Below, one piece after another: positions 58,400 through 64,000 of a stretch of 64,000 nt of DNA. A program made the translations under genes and the position numbers. The stretch lies in NCBI GenBank assembly GCA_037043015.1, contig CM073327.1, forward strand, positions 4,756,727-4,820,726, in the 5' to 3' direction. The notes below the pieces were generated by a model. That model had not been told where the DNA came from. It searched no databases and saw only the letters and a program-made list of their open reading frames with translations. Source of the stretch: Bryum argenteum. Its lineage: Eukaryota; Streptophyta; Bryopsida; Bryales; Bryaceae. Within the stretch, counting starts at the first letter, position 1. Each line of letters starts with the position of its first letter.

Positions 58400-61300
58400 T
58401 ACTAGAAGATTTACTCTTTTACTGGCTAGGTAAATCCCCGGTTAACAAATTGCTCAAATTTTTAATTAAATATTCATAGGTTTGAATGCACTAGATTGGC
58501 AAGACCAATTTCTCACAACAATATATATGCATGTTCTTGTCAAGTTCTCATAGATTACGATAAAGCAATATTATAGAAGTGATTTGAAAATAACATCTCA
58601 TAATATCAGATTACTATATCTTTAAAATGAATTTTGTTTATGATTTTCCTACAAAGTTGTACCCTGTACGCTCATGGCTATTCTTAGCCATAAGACACAA
58701 GTTTAGACAACTTGTCAAAATTGAAAATAAAGGCAACTATTGCATTAAGATCGTAATTGTTCAAATTTATAATAAACCTATTGTTTATCCGTGCGGACCA
58801 AATTTCAATCATGAACCTCATAGATTGCAATATCATAATGTGTTACTACAAAGTTCTATTAATTTTACTTTGAAGTGAATATGCTACCAACAAACCAGTT
58901 GCAATAAAAATATCACCAACTAGAAAGTTTTTCACCTTCATCTCAACAACACCCTTGTACCAAGAAGATTCATCACTAAAAATTTTAGGCTCAATTAATA
59001 GCCTTGCAATGGTACAAAGCTCCAAAAAATCTACAAAAGAAAAATATCCCAATTTTGACCCCATAAACTTAAATACATGTCTTGTTTGTAGAACACCTAG
59101 GATCAAAGTGAGCTTTCTACCACAAGAACTAGACTTAGATTACAATCTGGCCCCAACATAGAAAGCTGAAGTTCCAATGTTGAATAAAGGAGATACAAGT
59201 CCTCAAAATCTATGCATTTCTTTAGTGTTTCCCATATAAGATACTTCACATGGAACCTACTACAAAAATAATTTCATTCAAAAACCTTCCAATTAGAAAG
59301 TTGTTGGGCTTCCTCCTAGAATTTCTCTTATATAAAAAAACGTCCATGAAAAAACAAATTAGATTTTACATATTGGGCTTGCCATGGTAAAACATGCCAT
59401 ATGTTTGAAAACTCAAAAGCAAATCATACCTTCATCAAAACGCATACCTTTAATTCATACTACATCAGATGAGTTTGTGATATTTTACCACAAAAACTTG
59501 ATTTGATTAGTATAGAGCAAGTCGAATCATCATCTTTGAACTCTTCTACACTGAGTGATTAATTTTTGAAGTTAAAAATATAGGTGTTCCTAGACTAGTT
59601 CCCTACAGTGATATCCTATCCACCGCAATTAGTACATGATACTATTGTGTGAAGAAGCTATTATGTACCTATGAGTGAAGATTACTAGAGCTCCATCGTA
59701 GAACTTGCTCCATTTTAGACCACTCTACTACTAGTTGAATGCACCGGAGGCTGAGTCTCGGGCACATAAAAATACCAGAATTAGCCTTCAATGTTGATTC
59801 TAGTTCAGTGGTGCCGATTCTAACTCGATAGTACCGATTGTACCTCAGAAATCTGCCAAGATTTATCATTTGTACACAAATCAGCCTCCGGTGCATCCAA
59901 CGCTTGTACGTAAAGTCTCAATGAAGATTCCTCTTTGTGTACTCAAGTAGAGCAAAGAAAGTGCCAACCTCTCTAACTTCCAAAGGAGTCCTACTGGACG
60001 GTGGAGTCACTTCCAACCTTTCACAACCGTAGAAACGTCATTCATTCTCTTGTCAGATGGCATCGTCCAATCCTTTCCCAGATTCTTGCTGACCGAAAAG
60101 AATTTCCCAACTGGGCAACACACTTCCCATGTGCCCGGATCGATTCCCCACCGGAACCTTCCAAAGCCAGCGATGGAGCTGGCTTCCGTGATTCCCCAGA
60201 ATTCGTTAACCCTTAGACGCCCATGGGGTCTGAAATGGGCAGCCCAAAATTGGATCACAGCATCTTTTGGACTTGGGCATCATGAATAGTGCACTTTTTG
60301 ATCTTGGGCATCATGAATGAAGCAATCAATGATGAGCTTGCAAGGTTATGTACAACCCCAACTAACTACCACGATCCTTTCAAAGCAGAAAATCCTTTAT
60401 ACAAATTGTGATTTGAATTGCAAAATTTCACTTTTTGAATGCATCATAAGAAAGTGACCAGTTTGACATCAATATAAGTGAAAAGTTGATTACAGTGAGA
60501 GTTTGGAACAAAAAGCCCGTGGGGCTTGCTTGGGCGTTTAAGAGCTAACTATACTAACGTAAAGTGGCTTGACGATTCCGTCACGTTATCGTCGATCTCC
60601 CACTTTCCTAAAGCAACTTGCCGACTCCGGCTGCTCCGCTCCCTTCCGATCACTTAGATTCCTCCAAAATCAGTCTTCTTCGGGCTCCCGATCGATCATC
60701 TTGCGGAGATCCAGGTACCCCAATTGATCATTCCCCTCGTTCCGCCCAGCAGTGCTGTTTATTGTTCTCTGGGTTGCAGCAAAGCCGCTCTAGAAGAATC
60801 AGCGTTGAATTCTGAGTCGCGTGTTGCATGTTTGGGGTTTTTGCGATTTGTGGCGAACATCGAGGTATAGTACCCCCAAACTAATTTTGCCATATGGACA
60901 AGTCCCTCTGTCCTTGTGCACGATCGCTCATGCTCTTCATGAGGTTGCATGAAAATGTTCTCACTGAGTGTTGTTTTGTGAGAAGTGTTGTATATTTCGC
61001 GTGCATTTTTTCGTGCTGAGGGTCGCAAGATGCTCGAAGCCTTTGTTCTTGCTCTTGAGGTTCTTTTGTGGCATTGATTGGTCTGTGGATCGTTGAAATG
61101 AAAGAACAGGGGGTTTGAGGAGGAGTATTCGTCAATTGATGTGGTAGCGTGTCTAGGAGGATTTTCACATCTTCAGTTGTATCCATACCCTGTCTCCTTG
61201 CTCATGAGGTCTTTCTGTGCACTAATGTAATCTATGGCTTTCGATGATTGAGGAGATTCGCGAGTCCACTGTTGTATGCTTGTTTTGGTGTGAGGGTTTA

Positions 61301-61502
61301 TTGATCGATTGATTGGAAAGCGTGTCTTTGGAGGGGGATTCCTTACATCCTCAATTGATCAATCTTCTTGCGCAGAGGTTTTTCTGTGCATTTCTTTTTT
61401 TTGAGATTCCTTGCTTGGAAGGAATGTTGTGTGTTTGTTTATTGATTGATTGATTGATTGATGTGGTGGTGTGTCCAGATCTGTGGTGGTGAGTGAGCAA
61501 TC
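58400..61502. other. Intergenic DNA and upstream region of the protease gene
   Basis: No exon chain is supported. Frames at 58,627-58,878 (+), 58,846-59,106 (-) and 60,007-60,258 (-) are open but match nothing I recognise. From about 60,560 composition becomes gene-like, and 60,600-61,500 probably contains the promoter, 5' UTR and perhaps a leader intron of the downstream gene. A TGAT microsatellite lies at 61,441-61,461. Confidence 0.4.
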
Positions 61503-63873
61503 ATGAGGCAATCGCAAGCGTCGCTCGTGTTCGGGGTGATCGGCGGACTGACGCTACTGTGGGTGCTCACGTTCGGCGTTTATAGGAGCCCGCCTGTGGC
61601 TGCATGGCTCACGAGTCTGCTGACCACCGTGTCCCAGTCGGAGCAGAGCGTGCTGTCCGCCTGGCTTCACGGGTCCAGGCCCACCATCACTCGCATCAAC
61701 GAGTACAAGGACATGCACGGTATGTCATAGTCTCATCACAAACAATAAAATCATGTCGACAGAGAACAGCTTGCTGCTTACTTGCGAAAGTTCAAGGCCA
61801 TTTAGGTTTTGGAGCACATGCATAGTGAACCTTTCATGCCTCTTGAAACTTCGAGAAGAAACTCATGTCGATTAAATGAGAAAAGTGGAAAATCTCAGAC
61901 TTTTGGACATCCGTTAGTAGATCCCATTAGAAATCCCATCAAAAAGGCCAATAAAATGGATATGCATAACAGATTTGAGAAATTAGTCGTGGATTCAGAG
62001 CCGTTCCTTGTCACTGGAAATTTTCCCGGTTCATCGAATCCGGTGTATGAAGGCATTCGTTGGAGAAAATTGGAGCTGCACGGGTTGCTGAAAAAGCGAG
62101 TGGTGACTGTGCAGTGAATGCGAGAGTGTTGTCGAAGCAGCCGCACGAGTACCTTCGCATGGAAGATCTACCCAAGGCATGGGACTGGCGAAACGTTAAT
62201 GGTATGTAGTAAATACTCGTGGGGTGCTTGAATGCTGTCTTTTGCAAGATCATATCCGTATTAAGAAACCCTGTTTGTGATGATCTTTACAGGGACGAGC
62301 TACGCAACTCGTGAGTTGAACCAGCATATTCCCGTCTACTGCGGTAATTTCAAAACCTTGACCTCAATCTCCTTACTTTTTTGCTCTCCTTACCATTTTC
62401 ATTTAAAGATTTATTTGTCACGACCTTAAAATGACTCGTGAACCTTCGATTGCATCGGACAGGATCGTGCTGGGCGCATGCAGCTTTGAGTTCGTTGGCA
62501 GATCGTCACAAGATCCTTCGCAAAGCTCAATGGCCTGACATTCAGTATTCTGTGCAAGTGTGAGCACTCTTACATCGTCAACTCATGAATTTGAAAGATG
62601 AAAGATCTCACCCTATGTTAAATTTCAAAACACACCATCAAAACACATCCAGAATTCCATAAATATGGCGATATCCCAATCACCACCGCACTGTAATATC
62701 ACATTCTTTTTCTGGAGGGCTGTCCTGAAACATTGTGGCTCAAAATTCACATATCTCCAATCACTCTGTTCGTAACCTTCCAACCCACCCTAAACTGCCT
62801 GTATGCGAAAAGGATTGGGCAGAGAAAGGATCAATCTTAACAATGATGAATTGAAATCACGAACAGGGTACTGAACTGCGCGACTGAGATTGCGGGAAGC
62901 TGCCACGGCGGTGATCCCATGGGCGTCTTCCAATTCATGCACGACCGTGGCCTGCCCGAAGACACCTGCCAGGTAATTAAACCCGGCCCCATGATTCCTA
63001 TCACGATACTCATTTGTGTTTCTCACAAATCTATAACGGCAAAGGTTCTGTTGGTTTGACAAAGATCTCATTTGCATGCAGCTTTACAGGGCACGAGACG
63101 ATGAATGCACACCGATCAACATATGCCGCAACTGCGTGCCCCCAGTGGGCAACTTCGACAGCTGCACGGCAGTATCGGACTATCCCGTCCACTTCGTCGC
63201 CGAGTATGGCCGAGTGAACGGAGAGAAGAACATGGTGAGTACCGCACATTCAATCTCTTGTTTCTTCAGAGAATGATACCTTTCGTGGTGATAGTTCTAA
63301 CTATCATGGTGGCCCGGGCAGATGGCGGAGATTTACGAGAGGGGTCCAATCGCCTGTTCGATCGACTCCACGCTGCTGCACTCGTACACCGGTGGCATTC
63401 TTATCAACACGTAAGCTCTATCAACTTCGAAACGTGCTAGTCCTCAGTGTACAAGTACCGTGAGGGAAAAGGTGAAAAGAACCCTAAGAAAGGGAGTGCA
63501 ATAGAAAACCCTGAAATCCGATGCAAACAATCAGTCAAAGGACAAATTAAGCTAAGTCTAAATAACCAGAAAGAAGAGATTGCGTTCTGTTATTCAGAAC
63601 TTTCCACTCTAACGGCGTACCTTTTGCATAATGAATGAGTCAGCGAGTAAATGGACACAGCAAGCTTTTCTTGTTTACTGAGGAGTTTTGCGGCTAATAT
63701 CTGACATTGTAATACGAATGCTGCAATATTATTGTGAAAAGTTGGCCGTAGTAAGTAATGCAGCATGTGTTGGGGCTGTTGGCAGGGATGAAGCTCATCA
63801 CGACCACGTAGTAAGCGTGGCTGGGTGGGGCGAAGAGAATGGCATCAAGTATTGGATCATTCGAAACTCCTGG
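61503..63873 (+). CDS. Cathepsin X/Z-type papain-family protease (partial, 8 exons)
   Basis: Exons: 61,503-61,719; 62,115-62,201; 62,293-62,343; 62,463-62,559; 62,867-62,972; 63,082-63,234; 63,322-63,410; 63,786-63,873. GT-AG throughout, phases consistent, 296 codons so far, open at the right edge. Residues 8-26 are a hydrophobic signal or anchor ([19 protein letters not shown]). The mature start resembles cathepsin X ([21 protein letters not shown]). The HIPVYCGSCWAHA segment holds the catalytic Cys121 and the HIP mini-loop insertion typical of cathepsin X/Z. Later come [20 protein letters not shown], a Cys-rich stretch (ICRNCVPP), GPIACSI, catalytic His274 ([10 protein letters not shown]) and Asn294 (IIRNSW). 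Cathepsin X acts as a lysosomal/vacuolar carboxypeptidase. The remaining C-terminal exon(s), roughly 30-40 residues, lie outside the window. Confidence 0.92.
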
Positions 63874-64000
63874 GTATGAATCATGTCTCACTTCCCTTTT
63901 GAAATGAATAACATTCTGTATGTCCAGATCACACACTTTGTATGTTACTGTAAATTCTGAGATCATTCTGTAAAATCCATATTGTTAGTCACTTGCCTAT

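Noticed and set aside
1..64000. tRNA, rRNA or CRISPR features
   Set aside because: No cloverleaf with A/B boxes, no rRNA text and no spaced identical repeats were recognised; the tandem arrays have no variable spacers.

Overview
The window looks like nuclear DNA of a land plant. It has multi-exon genes with short GT-AG introns, a plant-type Mediator subunit MED25, Stowaway-like MITEs with CTCCCTCCGTCCC-type ends, CACTA-type transposons and AT-rich intergenic DNA full of foldbacks and tandem repeats. A cathepsin X/Z-type protease at the right edge makes me lean towards a non-seed plant, but that is inference. I assembled exons by hand from splice signals and codon phase; no search or alignment was run.

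Layout. (1) 1-11,990: accessory DNA. It holds two decayed, tandem, partial MED25 copies (1,393-3,232 and 3,236-5,744), each with a small CACTA element in the same exon-5 site, then a roughly 300-bp satellite (7,300-11,700) split by two CACTA elements of 931 and 975 bp that keep 3-bp target duplications. (2) 12,188-14,050: a minus-strand, GC-rich gene or gene relic of unknown function with four repeats of about 200 bp. (3) 14,480-18,280: a 1.1-kb imperfect inverted repeat and ORF remnants resembling a plant En/Spm-type transposase. (4) 20,024-22,284: an intact seven-exon gene for a 272-residue protein that is only the VWA domain of MED25. (5) 23,007-27,660: a 623-bp DNA element with a 4-bp target duplication, an unknown minus-strand ORF and a Stowaway-like element. 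(6) 28,278-33,640: full-length MED25 (15 exons, 832 residues). (7) 36,044-39,255: PUS1-type tRNA pseudouridine synthase (5 exons). (8) 40,982-42,820: a ROMO1/Mgr2 gene (minus) and a decayed copy. (9) 44,340-46,420: two tandem arrays; the first is split by a second copy of the 623-bp element. (10) 46,845-47,914: a two-exon gene resembling PAAT (C10orf88). (11) 50,113-50,415: a mitochondrial ATP synthase subunit f-like gene. (12) 52,928-56,281: a five-exon minus-strand gene of unknown function whose introns carry MITEs and a long foldback. (13) 61,503 to the right edge: eight exons of a cathepsin X/Z-type cysteine protease, cut off by the window end.

The main result is the MED25 family. A complete MED25 lies about 6 kb from an intact VWA-only paralogue and about 22 kb from two further broken copies. 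The VWA-containing N-terminal part of MED25 attaches the subunit to Mediator, and the C-terminal activator-interacting domain binds transcription factors. A free-standing VWA protein could therefore compete with MED25 for Mediator. The copies keep introns and upstream sequence, so they arose by DNA duplication, not retroposition.
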